From NCBI RefSeq assembly GCF_051549785.1, contig NZ_CP189974.1, positions 1,612,001-1,676,000 on the forward strand: a DNA stretch of 64,000 bases. Reading direction: 5' to 3'. The first letter of the stretch is position 1, and every line of letters begins with the position of its first letter. Source of the stretch: Caldatribacterium sp051549785 (GTDB taxonomy: Bacteria > Atribacterota > Atribacteria > Atribacterales > Caldatribacteriaceae). Of the stretch, positions 51,244-59,292 are shown one piece after another. Made by a program: the position numbers and the translations under genes. Under the pieces are notes generated by a model that worked only from the letters and a program-made list of their open reading frames with translations, was not told where the DNA came from and did no database searches.

Positions 51244-51715
51244 GGTGGTCCCTCCAGCCCAGCCAGAGGGAAAGGAGAAAGACCCCGGCGACAGCGCTCA
51301 TGAGCTTCCCAAAAAGCATCCCCAAAAAAGGAAGAGTGCCAGAGCCTGCGATGGGGAGCACCAGGCGTTCTAGAAGGAGTTCCAGAAGGGGGTACGTCAC
51401 AATGAACACCGTGAGGGATACCAGACCCCGGGAGAAAATCTCCATCCAGAGGAGGGCACTTCCCAGGAGCATGGCAATCCGGAAAAACCACAAACCAAAG
51501 GGAGCAAAGGAAAAGACCTCAAGCAGAAAGGCCATACCAAAGAGCAGAGCAAGGCGAAAGAAGAAACGTTCCCCTGTAAGGAGGAACAGTACCCCTACGG
51601 GAATGAGGACGTTAATATAGTACAGAGGAGGGAACCCCAGGGCAAAGAAGGAAATACACAGAAGCTGAAGAAGCACTGCAAAAGAACTCACAAAGACGTC
51701 GTCCCAGACAGTCAT
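51233..51715 (-). CDS. mreD: Rod shape-determining protein MreD
   Basis: 160 residues, almost entirely hydrophobic with five to six membrane helices; FAPFGLWFFRIAMLLGSALLW and VTYPLLELLLERL lie in the middle. Assigned mainly from its size, topology and position between mreC and mrdA. Confidence 0.85.
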   Translation of the reverse strand: MTVWDDVFVSSFAVLLQLLCISFFALGFPPLYYINVLIPVGVLFLLTGERFFFRLALLFGMAFLLEVFSFAPFGLWFFRIAMLLGSALLWMEIFSRGLVSLTVFIVTYPLLELLLERLVLPIAGSGTLPFLGMLFGKLMSAVAGVFLLSLWLGWRDHHVE

Positions 51716-52497
51716 CGGATAACGAACACTTTCCCCAAAGCTGAAAAGTCACAGGCTGGTTCCACCACAACCTCTTTAAAGAGGTCGCCACTCCGCTCCC
51801 GTACTTCGCGAACCTTCCCCACCACCACGCCTCGAGGGATCTTTCCTCCAAGACCTGAAGTGATGACCAGATCCCCCTCTTCGACCTGAGAAGTCCGGGA
51901 GATGTACTTGACAAGGCACAGTCCTCTTCCATCCCCAACAAGGACACCCAAGTCTCTTGTCCGCTGCACAAGAACCCCTAAAGCGAAAGAAGGACTCAGG
52001 AGCATACGAACCTCGGCATAGCGGGGATAGGTCTGTTCCACTCGCCCCACCATACCCTGGTACGTCACAACGGCAAGGCCCTCGGTCACCCCATCCTCTC
52101 TCCCCCGGTCAATGACTATGCTCCCGAGCCAGTCGTAGGGATCCCGACCAATGACCTGAGCCGGTACGACTTCGAAGGAGAGGTGCCGTTCAATCTGTGC
52201 TGCCTCGATTTCCATCCGGAGGCGTTCCACTTCTTCCCGCAGAAGGACGTTCTCGCTCTGAAGCATACCGAGTTCCCTTTTCAGGCGTTCGTTCTCGGCA
52301 AGGAGGGTTTCCTTTTCCCGGAGAAGCTGCGAAAAGGAATGGAATACCCGGTACACGGCGAGCTCACCCCGATACAGGGGAAGGGCAAGAACGCGGATTG
52401 CCCGGACTTCCCTTCCTCCTGGGGAATGGGCAAGGAACACCATGGTCTGGAGAACACCAAAAAAAAGCACAAGGAAGAACACCGCTTTACGGTTCAC
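51712..52497 (-). CDS. mreC: Rod shape-determining protein MreC
   Basis: About 261 residues: an N-terminal membrane helix, a coiled coil (ENERLKRELGMLQSENVLLREEVERLRMEIE split over two heptad runs), then two beta domains with VIGRDPYDWLGSIVIDRG, DGVTEGLAVV, GVLVGDGRG and GDLVITSGLGGKIPRGV. GTG at 52497 is six bases after GAGG; the reading to 52671 adds apbE-shadow residues. mreB is not in this cluster. Confidence 0.92.
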   Translation of the reverse strand: MNRKAVFFLVLFFGVLQTMVFLAHSPGGREVRAIRVLALPLYRGELAVYRVFHSFSQLLREKETLLAENERLKRELGMLQSENVLLREEVERLRMEIEAAQIERHLSFEVVPAQVIGRDPYDWLGSIVIDRGREDGVTEGLAVVTYQGMVGRVEQTYPRYAEVRMLLSPSFALGVLVQRTRDLGVLVGDGRGLCLVKYISRTSQVEEGDLVITSGLGGKIPRGVVVGKVREVRERSGDLFKEVVVEPACDFSALGKVFVIR

Positions 52498-53485
52498 GGT
52501 CACCCTCAAAGATTTCCTGCATCTTTGGAGAAAGGAAGACCTCTCCGTCCCTCCGCACCGCAAGAACCGCAACGTCAGGAAATTCCTGGAGAACCTGAGC
52601 GAGAAAGGATTCGTTCCCGGCCATAAGGGCCGTTGAAAGGACGTCGGCCACCGTTCCCCTCGAGGCAACAACGGTTACACTGACGAACGTCGACCCTGGA
52701 TAGCCGCTTCGGGGGTTGAGAATATGGTGGTATCGCTGTCCATCCACCTCGAAGAACCGAAAGGTGTCCGCCGAAGTGGACACACAGAGTCCGTTCACGG
52801 CAATCCTCCCCAGAAGTCCTGCCTTTCGGGGATGGAGAACACCCACTTGCCACACCTTGCCCAGACCAGCAACCGTTCCTCCCGCATTGATCAGGAAACT
52901 CCCAACGTTCCGTTCTCTGAGTACTCGAGTAAGGAGGTCCACAAAATACCCCTTGGCAATGCCCCCAAGGTCAAGCTGGGCTTCCCCTCTCCGGAGGACC
53001 GCTCTTTCTCGCTCATCAAACATTATAGTACTCTCGCGAATCACCCGGAGTTCTCTTGCTATCTCCCAGGGTTCAGGAACGCGGGGAGTTCGGGAGAACC
53101 CCCAAAGATCCATAAGTCCTCCAATAAGGGGGCAGAACATACCGTGGGTCTTCTGCGAAAGCGCAAAGGCCTCTTTCAGGAGGTCAAACGTTTCTCCGTC
53201 AAGGGGAACCCAGGAGGAAGAGGTGTTGATCCGGTGCACAAGGCTCTGAGAAGAGAAACGGTTCCAGAGGGCGTCATAACGGCGGACAAGATCACCGATT
53301 TCGGGAAAGAGAAAGGCGTGTCGCCGCGGGAGGGTAACCTCGATAAAGGTGTCAAAGCCAAAGAAGGTTTCCCGCACAAAGGCATCACGGAAGAACAGAG
53401 GGAAAAATAACGCCACCCCTCCAAGGAGGGGGAGCGTCCATCTTACGAAAGCACGAAGGGGAGATCGTTTCCACAGAAACGACAT
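52487..53485 (-). CDS. apbE: FAD:protein FMN transferase (ApbE family)
   Basis: 332 residues. A membrane segment near residues 15-33 suggests outward anchoring. Family motifs: GFDTFIEVTLP, DLGGIAKGYFVD near residue 172, FLINAGGTVAGLG, and HHILNPRSGYP near residue 248, with a C-terminal Thr/Ser-Ala-rich block (GTVADVLSTALM) that binds magnesium. It covalently attaches FMN to Thr/Ser in target proteins such as Rnf or NQR subunits; no such target is in the window. It overlaps amrS by 43 bases and mreC by 11. Confidence 0.9.
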   Translation of the reverse strand: MSFLWKRSPLRAFVRWTLPLLGGVALFFPLFFRDAFVRETFFGFDTFIEVTLPRRHAFLFPEIGDLVRRYDALWNRFSSQSLVHRINTSSSWVPLDGETFDLLKEAFALSQKTHGMFCPLIGGLMDLWGFSRTPRVPEPWEIARELRVIRESTIMFDERERAVLRRGEAQLDLGGIAKGYFVDLLTRVLRERNVGSFLINAGGTVAGLGKVWQVGVLHPRKAGLLGRIAVNGLCVSTSADTFRFFEVDGQRYHHILNPRSGYPGSTFVSVTVVASRGTVADVLSTALMAGNESFLAQVLQEFPDVAVLAVRRDGEVFLSPKMQEIFEGDREP

Positions 53486-54441
53486 CGTGACCCATCAAGA
53501 CCCACAACCTGGACGCTGTACCCCCGCCGGACCACCACTACGCTCCCGCAGGAAGGGCAGAACGTTGAGTTCTTTGCTTCATCCCATACGTTACCGAGGT
53601 ACACAAAGGGAAGCTTCTCCCGGGCAATCTGGAACGCCCTCTCCAGAAAGGCAATGGAGGTCGGCGGATGAGGGAGTTTATACGCCGGAAAATACCGGGA
53701 AATATGGAGAGGGATAAGGGGAGAAAGGATGGCAACCCAGTCAACGAGGTTTCGAAACTTCTCCAGGTCGTCATTGAGACCGGTCACCACAAGGTGGGTG
53801 AGCTCCACATGAACACCAGCCTCAAGCGCCTGCTCAATCGTCGCAAGCACCGGAGCTAGATGCGCCTGACAGTACCTGCGGTAGAAGTCCTCATCGAAAG
53901 CCTTCAGGTCAATATTCATGGCGTCAATGAAGGGCAGGAGTTCCCGCAGAGGTTCCCTCTCCACGTAGCCGTTGGTCACAAGAACATTTTTCAGGCCTCG
54001 GTCATGAAAGAGCACCGCCACGTCATACACGAATTCCCACCAGATGAAAGGTTCATTGTACGTAAAGGAAATCCCCAGAGACGCCTTTTCTTCCGCCAGA
54101 TGGAGCAACGCCTCTGGAGTGACATCATGGAGGGGGTACTCCTCCGGGCCTACCTGGGAAATATGCCAGTTCTGGCAAAACGGACATCGGAAGTTGCAAC
54201 CTACGCTCCCCACAGAGAGGATGTCCCGGCCGGGGTAGAAGTGGTACAGGGGCTTTTTCTCCACGGGGTCAAGGGCGATGGATGTGACCTTCCCATAGGT
54301 GAGGGCGTAGAGGGTTCCACGGACGTTCTTCCGAACGCGGCACACCCCCGTTTTCCCTTCATCGAGGCGGCAGTGATGAGGACAGAGGCCACACTGGACC
54401 TCCTGCGCTTCGCCTTTCTGGAAAAACCGCGCCTCTTTCAT
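53443..54441 (-). CDS. amrS: AmmeMemoRadiSam system radical SAM enzyme
   Basis: 332 residues. N-terminal CGLCPHHCRL-type cysteines, then the radical SAM cluster motif GCNFRCPFCQNW near residue 83, SFTYNEPFIWWEF and MNIDLKAFDEDFYRRY. Two CxxC pairs at the C-terminus (FCPSCG, CRFCG) look like a zinc ribbon. The system's reaction is unknown. It forms an ATGA overlap with amrA. Confidence 0.9.
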   Translation of the reverse strand: MKEARFFQKGEAQEVQCGLCPHHCRLDEGKTGVCRVRKNVRGTLYALTYGKVTSIALDPVEKKPLYHFYPGRDILSVGSVGCNFRCPFCQNWHISQVGPEEYPLHDVTPEALLHLAEEKASLGISFTYNEPFIWWEFVYDVAVLFHDRGLKNVLVTNGYVEREPLRELLPFIDAMNIDLKAFDEDFYRRYCQAHLAPVLATIEQALEAGVHVELTHLVVTGLNDDLEKFRNLVDWVAILSPLIPLHISRYFPAYKLPHPPTSIAFLERAFQIAREKLPFVYLGNVWDEAKNSTFCPSCGSVVVVRRGYSVQVVGLDGSRCRFCGNDLPFVLS

Positions 54442-54977
54442 TTTCTCTCCTTGTACCGCTCAACCGTGAAACGGTACACGGTCACAGGCTCCCGAGGAGC
54501 AATGCCTGCCTTCGCCGAAGCGATACGAATCTGCTCCTCCACGGTTTCAACTCCCTCAATATCGGGCAAAAGCAGACCCCTCTTCCATCCGCTCTCCACA
54601 ATGACGCCGTACTTTTTGGGATCCAGGGTACGGTAATCCTGCACTATCTCAGGCGGACTCAGAATATCGACCGAGATGGTGAGTTCGTCCAGTTCCCGGA
54701 GCGTCACCGGGGGGAATCGGGGATCATGGATTGCGGCGCTCACTGCATTCCGAATAATCTCTTCGGCGAGATTCGCACACTGGGGGAGATAGGTGCCAAT
54801 GCACCCCCGGAGCGCCTTGCCTTTTTTCAGGGAGACAAAAACCCCCCGGCGCTCCTCGTAGAGACGGGGATGCAGGTGCACAGGAACGGGGAGGTACTCT
54901 CCTGTTCTCAAATAGTGAGCAATAGCCTCACGGGCAAGCCAGACCACGTCCTCACGGAAACGTTCTTCCTCGCTCAT
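54438..54977 (-). CDS. amrA: AmmeMemoRadiSam system protein A (AMMECR1 domain)
   Basis: 179 residues. GVFVSLKKGKALRGCIGTYLP near residue 46 is the AMMECR1 core with the conserved LRGCIG; DPRFPPVTLRELDELTISVDIL follows. It is coupled to amrS. The third member, the Memo-like AmrB, is not next to them. Confidence 0.9.
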   Translation of the reverse strand: MSEEERFREDVVWLAREAIAHYLRTGEYLPVPVHLHPRLYEERRGVFVSLKKGKALRGCIGTYLPQCANLAEEIIRNAVSAAIHDPRFPPVTLRELDELTISVDILSPPEIVQDYRTLDPKKYGVIVESGWKRGLLLPDIEGVETVEEQIRIASAKAGIAPREPVTVYRFTVERYKERK

Positions 54978-55398
54978 GGGATTCCCTGCACCCTTTCAAG
55001 AATCGCCGGCCAATCACCACGGCCTGCCAGTCGTCAAGGCTCCGGGAAGAGCAGAGGGACACAAAGAACGCCAGAAGACGCCTCCATCCCCTCCCAAAGC
55101 ACTCCCGAAGATACAGTCTCCGGGCCTCCTCCGAGCTTCCTCGCTCATCCACACGGTGAACAAGCACTCCCAGACTCTCAAGGAGGGGGAGCACCAGAGT
55201 ACTGCCCGTGCTCCCCCCTAAAACGGCCGTATCGAAGGCATACTCCGTATGGAGCTTCCAGAGCACCTCCTGTACACTTTCAAGGGGGAAAACCCCCCGA
55301 AAGGCCACACTGCCATCCTCTGTGAGAACCGCCACTCCCACTTTCTCCCGCCCAGGATCAAGAGCCAGAAAGAACCTACATTCGCTCCCGCGGGACAT
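54952..55398 (-). CDS. RNase H-fold (YqgF/RuvX-like) protein
   Basis: About 148 residues. FFLALDPGREKVGVAVLTEDG is the Asp-bearing first strand of resolvase-type RNase H folds, TAVLGGSTGS and VHRVDERGSSEEARRLYL match the later strands with an Asp-Glu pair, and SLDDWQAVVIG would be the last acidic helix. It resembles the YqgF/RuvX group that matures 16S rRNA, but is not the canonical form. ATG at 55398 lies inside the hydA end with a weak Shine-Dalgarno. Last of the hydrogenase gene string before amrA. Confidence 0.65.
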   Translation of the reverse strand: MSRGSECRFFLALDPGREKVGVAVLTEDGSVAFRGVFPLESVQEVLWKLHTEYAFDTAVLGGSTGSTLVLPLLESLGVLVHRVDERGSSEEARRLYLRECFGRGWRRLLAFFVSLCSSRSLDDWQAVVIGRRFLKGCRESHERGRTFP

Positions 55399-57142
55399 AG
55401 TGCGTGTGGAGCAGATGGTGGGCCTTTTCTCCGTTGGGCTCACCCAGGAATTCCTCATAGAGACGCTTAATGGCCGGGTTTTCATGGGATTTCCTTAAAG
55501 GCAGGCTCCGGTCGACCTGGTAGATGGCTTCAATCCGCTTCATGCGGATTTCGAGGTTTGTAGGAATGGGCTGTCCGCCACCACCGATGCATCCTCCAGG
55601 ACAGGCCATAATCTCGATAAAGTGGTACTTGGAACGACCTGCCTTCACCTGGTCAAGGACTTTCCGGGCGTTCCCCAGACCATGGGCAACCGCCACGTGG
55701 ACTTCCATGCCGTTAACGTTCACCGTAGCCTCCTTCACCCCATCCATGCCCCGGACGCTGTAGAAGTCGAGCTTCTCCAGGGTCTTCCCCGTGAGGATCT
55801 CGTACACCGAACGCAAAGCGGCCTCCATGACTCCTCCGGTAGCTCCAAAGACCGCCGCAGCTCCGGTCGATATGCCCAGGGGATCGTCGAAGTCCTCCTC
55901 GGGCATCTCCTTGAGGTCGATACCCTTCTCCTTCAGCATGCGCGCAGCCTCGCGGGTGGTGAGGGAGAAGTCCACGTCCTGGAATCCGCTGGCACACATC
56001 TCATCACGCTGGCACTCGAACTTCTTCGCCGTGCAGGGCATGATGGAAACAACGACCATGTCTTTCGGATCAATGCCAAGCTTCTGCGCGTAGTACGTCT
56101 TCGCTATTGCACCGAACATCTGCTGGGGGGATTTACAGGTCGAAACGTTTTCCATAAGCTCGGGGTAGAAATGCTCCATGAACTTAATCCATCCAGGGCT
56201 ACAGGAGGTGATGAGAGGAAGTTTCCCACCCTGCTTCAAGCGGGCGATGAACTCATGGCCTTCTTCGATAATGGTGAGGTCCGCAGCAAAATTCGTGTCG
56301 AACACCCGGTCAAAGCCAAGACGACGGAAGGCTGCAACCATTTTCCCCGTGGTCACGGTTCCAGGAGGAAGTCCAAAGGGTTCACCAATGCTGACGCGAA
56401 TTGCAGGAGCAGTCTGGAGGATAACGAATTTCCCCGGATCGTTGATGGCTTCCCAGACCATCTCCACGTGGCTCACTTCAGAAAGTGCCCCTGTGGGACA
56501 CGCAAGAATGCACTGACCACAGTTCACGCACACGCTCTCCCCAAGGGGTAAGCCCAGAGAGGGACTGATGATAGTATCAAATCCCCGATTGGCAAAATCA
56601 ATGGCACAGACAGTCTGAATCTCCCGGCAGGTTCGCACACAGCGGCCGCACAGAATACAGCGGTTCGGATCCCTTTTTACCGAGGGACTGCTCCGGTCAA
56701 CCTCGTAGACCTTCCGCTCTCCCTGGAAACGGATTTCCCGAACCCCAAACTGATACGCCAGTTCCTGCAACTCACAGGAACCGTTGCGGTCACAGAGCTG
56801 GCAATCCAGGGGATGGTTGGAGAGGAGCAGCTCGAGGTTTGTCTTACGAGCCTCCCGAACCTTTTTCGAGGAGGTCCAGATTTTCATCCCCTCTCGAACC
56901 GGGGTTACGCATGAGGCAGCAAGATTAGGTTGCCCTTCAACCTCGACCGCGCAGATACGGCAACCACCCCAGGCACTCAGACCCTCAAGGTAGCACAGCG
57001 TGGGAATGTGCATGCCCTCCATGCGGCACGCTTCAAGGATTGTCACTCCCTCGGGAACCCGAACTTCCCGACCATCAATGGTGATGGTCACAAGAGATAC
57101 CGCCTGGGCCTTCTCGGCAACTTCTCTGAGTGTTTTGGCCAT
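55376..57142 (-). CDS. hydA: [FeFe] hydrogenase catalytic subunit HydA
   Basis: 588 residues. Cofactor sites in order: N-terminal [2Fe-2S] (Cys50, 61, 64, 78), the His-Cys3 cluster HPLDCQLCDRNGSC (110-123), two [4Fe-4S] (CILCGRCVRTC 162-172 and CVNCGQCILAC 205-215), then the H-cluster motifs ITSCSPGW (311-318), MPCTAKKFECQRDE (368-381) and MACPGGCIGGGG near 510. TSCSPGW in place of TSCCPGW is the form seen in Thermotoga-type NADH-linked HydA. It forms or uses H2 with HydB and a HydC. It lacks the extra C-terminal [2Fe-2S] domain of T. maritima HydA. The maturases HydE, F and G are not in the window. Confidence 0.95.
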   Translation of the reverse strand: MAKTLREVAEKAQAVSLVTITIDGREVRVPEGVTILEACRMEGMHIPTLCYLEGLSAWGGCRICAVEVEGQPNLAASCVTPVREGMKIWTSSKKVREARKTNLELLLSNHPLDCQLCDRNGSCELQELAYQFGVREIRFQGERKVYEVDRSSPSVKRDPNRCILCGRCVRTCREIQTVCAIDFANRGFDTIISPSLGLPLGESVCVNCGQCILACPTGALSEVSHVEMVWEAINDPGKFVILQTAPAIRVSIGEPFGLPPGTVTTGKMVAAFRRLGFDRVFDTNFAADLTIIEEGHEFIARLKQGGKLPLITSCSPGWIKFMEHFYPELMENVSTCKSPQQMFGAIAKTYYAQKLGIDPKDMVVVSIMPCTAKKFECQRDEMCASGFQDVDFSLTTREAARMLKEKGIDLKEMPEEDFDDPLGISTGAAAVFGATGGVMEAALRSVYEILTGKTLEKLDFYSVRGMDGVKEATVNVNGMEVHVAVAHGLGNARKVLDQVKAGRSKYHFIEIMACPGGCIGGGGQPIPTNLEIRMKRIEAIYQVDRSLPLRKSHENPAIKRLYEEFLGEPNGEKAHHLLHTHYVPRERM

Positions 57143-57160
57143 CGACTGTTCACTCCCCCA

Positions 57161-58807
57161 TCACACACGTACAGTTTTTTTCGGCTGTGGTTTTGGTCTC
57201 ATCGTGCAGACACCCTGAGGACAACGCTTCTCCCGCACGTGGACCTCAAACTCTTCCCTGAAGAACTCCAGACACCGCAGGAGAGGATTCGGAGCGGCCT
57301 GCCCGAGGCCACAGAAGGCTGTGGCCTTCATATGCTGACCGAGGTAACGCAGCTTTTCCAGATCCTCCGGTGATCCCGCTCCCGCACTGATCCGTTCAAG
57401 GATGTCAACAATGCGCTTCCCACCCACCCGGCAGGGAGTGCATTTCCCGCAGGATTCGTGGAGGAAAAACTCGGCGAAGTTCTTCACGATGTCCACAATG
57501 CAGTGGGTATCGTCGATAACCGTGAGGGCCCCGGAACCCAAAGCCGAGTTGTATCGCGGCAAGGTATCAAAGGCCATGGGAACGTCAAGGAGATCCGGCG
57601 TCATCGTCCCTCCCGAGGGACCGCCAGTCTGCACGAGCTTGAGACCATGCCCTCCCCGGATACCTCCTCCAATCTCGAAAACGAGCTCCCTCAGGGTAAT
57701 CCCCATGGGGACCTCCACAAGGCCGAGATTATTCACGTTTCCAGTAAGGGTGAAGACCTTCGTCCCGGGGCAGGTTGGGGTACCAATACTCCGGAACCAG
57801 TCAGGCCCGTTGAGAATGATGGGTGGAATGTTGGCTAGGGTTTCGACGTTGTTGATGACCGTCGGTTTTCCCCACAGCCCTTTTTGAGGAGGATAGGGAG
57901 GCTTTACGCGCGGTTCCCCGCGTTTGCCCTCAATGGATTCAAGCAGTGCGGTTTCTTCACCACAAACGTATGCACCGGCCCCCCTCCGGATTTTCACGTC
58001 GAAGGAGAAGGAAGTCCCGAGGATCCTCTCCCCAAGAAGTCCCCGTTCCTTGGCCTGGGTGATGGCAACTTCAAGGTGCCTGATGCTCTGGGGGTACTCT
58101 GCCCGGACATAGATGTATCCCATGTTTGCCCCCACCGCGTACCCCGCAATGGCCATGGCTTCGAGCACCGAGTGGGGGTCACCCTCGAGAATCAGGCGGT
58201 CCTTAAAGGTCCCCGGCTCTCCTTCATCGGCGTTGCATACGATGTACTTCTCCTCCCCCTCCGCCTTCCGGGTGAATTCCCACTTGAGCCCTGTGGGGAA
58301 GCCTGCTCCTCCTCGACCCTGAAGGCCTGAGCGTTTCACCACCTCGATGACCTCTTCAGGGGTCATCTCGGTGAGCACCTTGGCCAGAGCAAGGTACCCA
58401 TCCCGGGCGATGTACTCTTCGATGTTGAGGGGATCGATGAGACCGCTATTGCGCAGGACAACCCGTTTCTCTTTTTTCAGGGGAGAAGGTGGGACGAAGG
58501 TGGTGACCCCACCACCCCGCTCGCCGGCAAAGAGAAGTTCCCTCACAACTCTCCCTTTGAGGAGGTGTTCCTCAACGATTCTCCGAACATCCCGGACATT
58601 CACAGGGGCATAGATAACGTTATCCGGGTACACCACCACAAAGGGAGAAGGGAGGGCAGCTCCGAAACTCCCTGTCTCAAGGACCTTCACCTCATTCCCA
58701 AGCCCGGCTCTGGCAATCTCCCGCTCAAACTGCTCCTTTACCTGAGCTGCTCCTAAGGCTACCGAACTACTCGTCATCTCTACAAGGACATGGGCGCGGT
58801 AAAACAT
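57161..58807 (-). CDS. hydB: HydB/NuoF-type NADH-binding subunit with a cysteine-less N-terminal domain
   Basis: 548 residues. The NuoF core keeps the FMN/NADH sites (GRGGAGFPTGLKW; CNADEGEPGTFKDR; GAGAYVCGEETALLESIEGKRGEPR) and the [4Fe-4S] ligands ESCGKCTPCRVG with TAFCGLGQ. The first 90 residues align with the usual thioredoxin-like [2Fe-2S] domain, but VEMTSSSVALG and TGSFGAALPSP replace its Cys-bearing motifs, leaving no Cys there. The protein also stops at CPQGVCTMRPK, without the 2x[4Fe-4S] C-terminal domain of bifurcating HydB. It therefore has fewer clusters than T. maritima HydB. ATG at 58807. Confidence 0.93.
   Translation of the reverse strand: MFYRAHVLVEMTSSSVALGAAQVKEQFEREIARAGLGNEVKVLETGSFGAALPSPFVVVYPDNVIYAPVNVRDVRRIVEEHLLKGRVVRELLFAGERGGGVTTFVPPSPLKKEKRVVLRNSGLIDPLNIEEYIARDGYLALAKVLTEMTPEEVIEVVKRSGLQGRGGAGFPTGLKWEFTRKAEGEEKYIVCNADEGEPGTFKDRLILEGDPHSVLEAMAIAGYAVGANMGYIYVRAEYPQSIRHLEVAITQAKERGLLGERILGTSFSFDVKIRRGAGAYVCGEETALLESIEGKRGEPRVKPPYPPQKGLWGKPTVINNVETLANIPPIILNGPDWFRSIGTPTCPGTKVFTLTGNVNNLGLVEVPMGITLRELVFEIGGGIRGGHGLKLVQTGGPSGGTMTPDLLDVPMAFDTLPRYNSALGSGALTVIDDTHCIVDIVKNFAEFFLHESCGKCTPCRVGGKRIVDILERISAGAGSPEDLEKLRYLGQHMKATAFCGLGQAAPNPLLRCLEFFREEFEVHVREKRCPQGVCTMRPKPQPKKTVRV
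58263..58444. repeat. 182-bp tract nearly identical to 61822-62003
   Basis: This hydB segment matches the paralogous NuoF-GltD gene with two mismatches in 182 bp, including third positions, while flanking DNA differs. It covers the codons for IEEYIARDGYLALAKVL to the glycine-rich FMN loop. Confidence 0.85.
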
Positions 58808-58824
58808 CCCCCTACCTACCTCCC

Positions 58825-59292
58825 TCACTCCCGATAAAGCGCCAGGATTTCCCGAATACGTTCCTCCGTGAGGTTCCCGTAGGTAACATCGTTGACCATC
58901 ATCGCCGGAGCAACGCCACAAACTCCCAGGCAACTTGTGACCTCCAGTGTGAACCTTCCATCCCTGGTCGTTTCTCCCTCACGGATACCGAGTTCTCTTT
59001 TGAGAGCCTCAAGGACGTTTGTAGCTCCCCTCACGTGGCACGGGGTGCTCTTGCACACCCGGATGACGTACTTCCCGACCGGACGGACCTCAAGAAAGGC
59101 GTAGAAGGTCGCAACTCCATAAACGGTGCTCGAGGGAATACCCAGGCGCCTGGCAACGTATCCCAGAACATCGCGGGGAAGGTACCCCCATTTCTCCTGG
59201 ATGTCCTCAAGAATGCACAGCAGGGGCGTTTCTTCTTTCTCGTACCGTGAAAGAATCTCCTCAACATCCTGATACACAAAAGGTGTGTCCAT
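58825..59292 (-). CDS. hydC: NuoE/HydC-type [2Fe-2S] subunit (second copy)
   Basis: 155 residues. Thioredoxin-like C-terminal domain with the four ligands in CKSTPCHVRG and SCLGVCGVAP, preceded by the helical N-terminal bundle (WGYLPRDVLGYVARRLG, STVYGVATFYAFL). It is directly upstream of hydB and hydA, so it is the likely HydC of this hydrogenase. ATG at 59292 shares a base with the preceding stop (TGATG). Confidence 0.93.
   Translation of the reverse strand: MDTPFVYQDVEEILSRYEKEETPLLCILEDIQEKWGYLPRDVLGYVARRLGIPSSTVYGVATFYAFLEVRPVGKYVIRVCKSTPCHVRGATNVLEALKRELGIREGETTRDGRFTLEVTSCLGVCGVAPAMMVNDVTYGNLTEERIREILALYRE

Noticed and set aside
58808..58933. Longer hydB start at 58933
   Set aside because: It would overlap the NuoE2 coding end by about 110 bases and adds sequence read in the wrong frame of that gene; ATG 58807 has a good purine-rich site.
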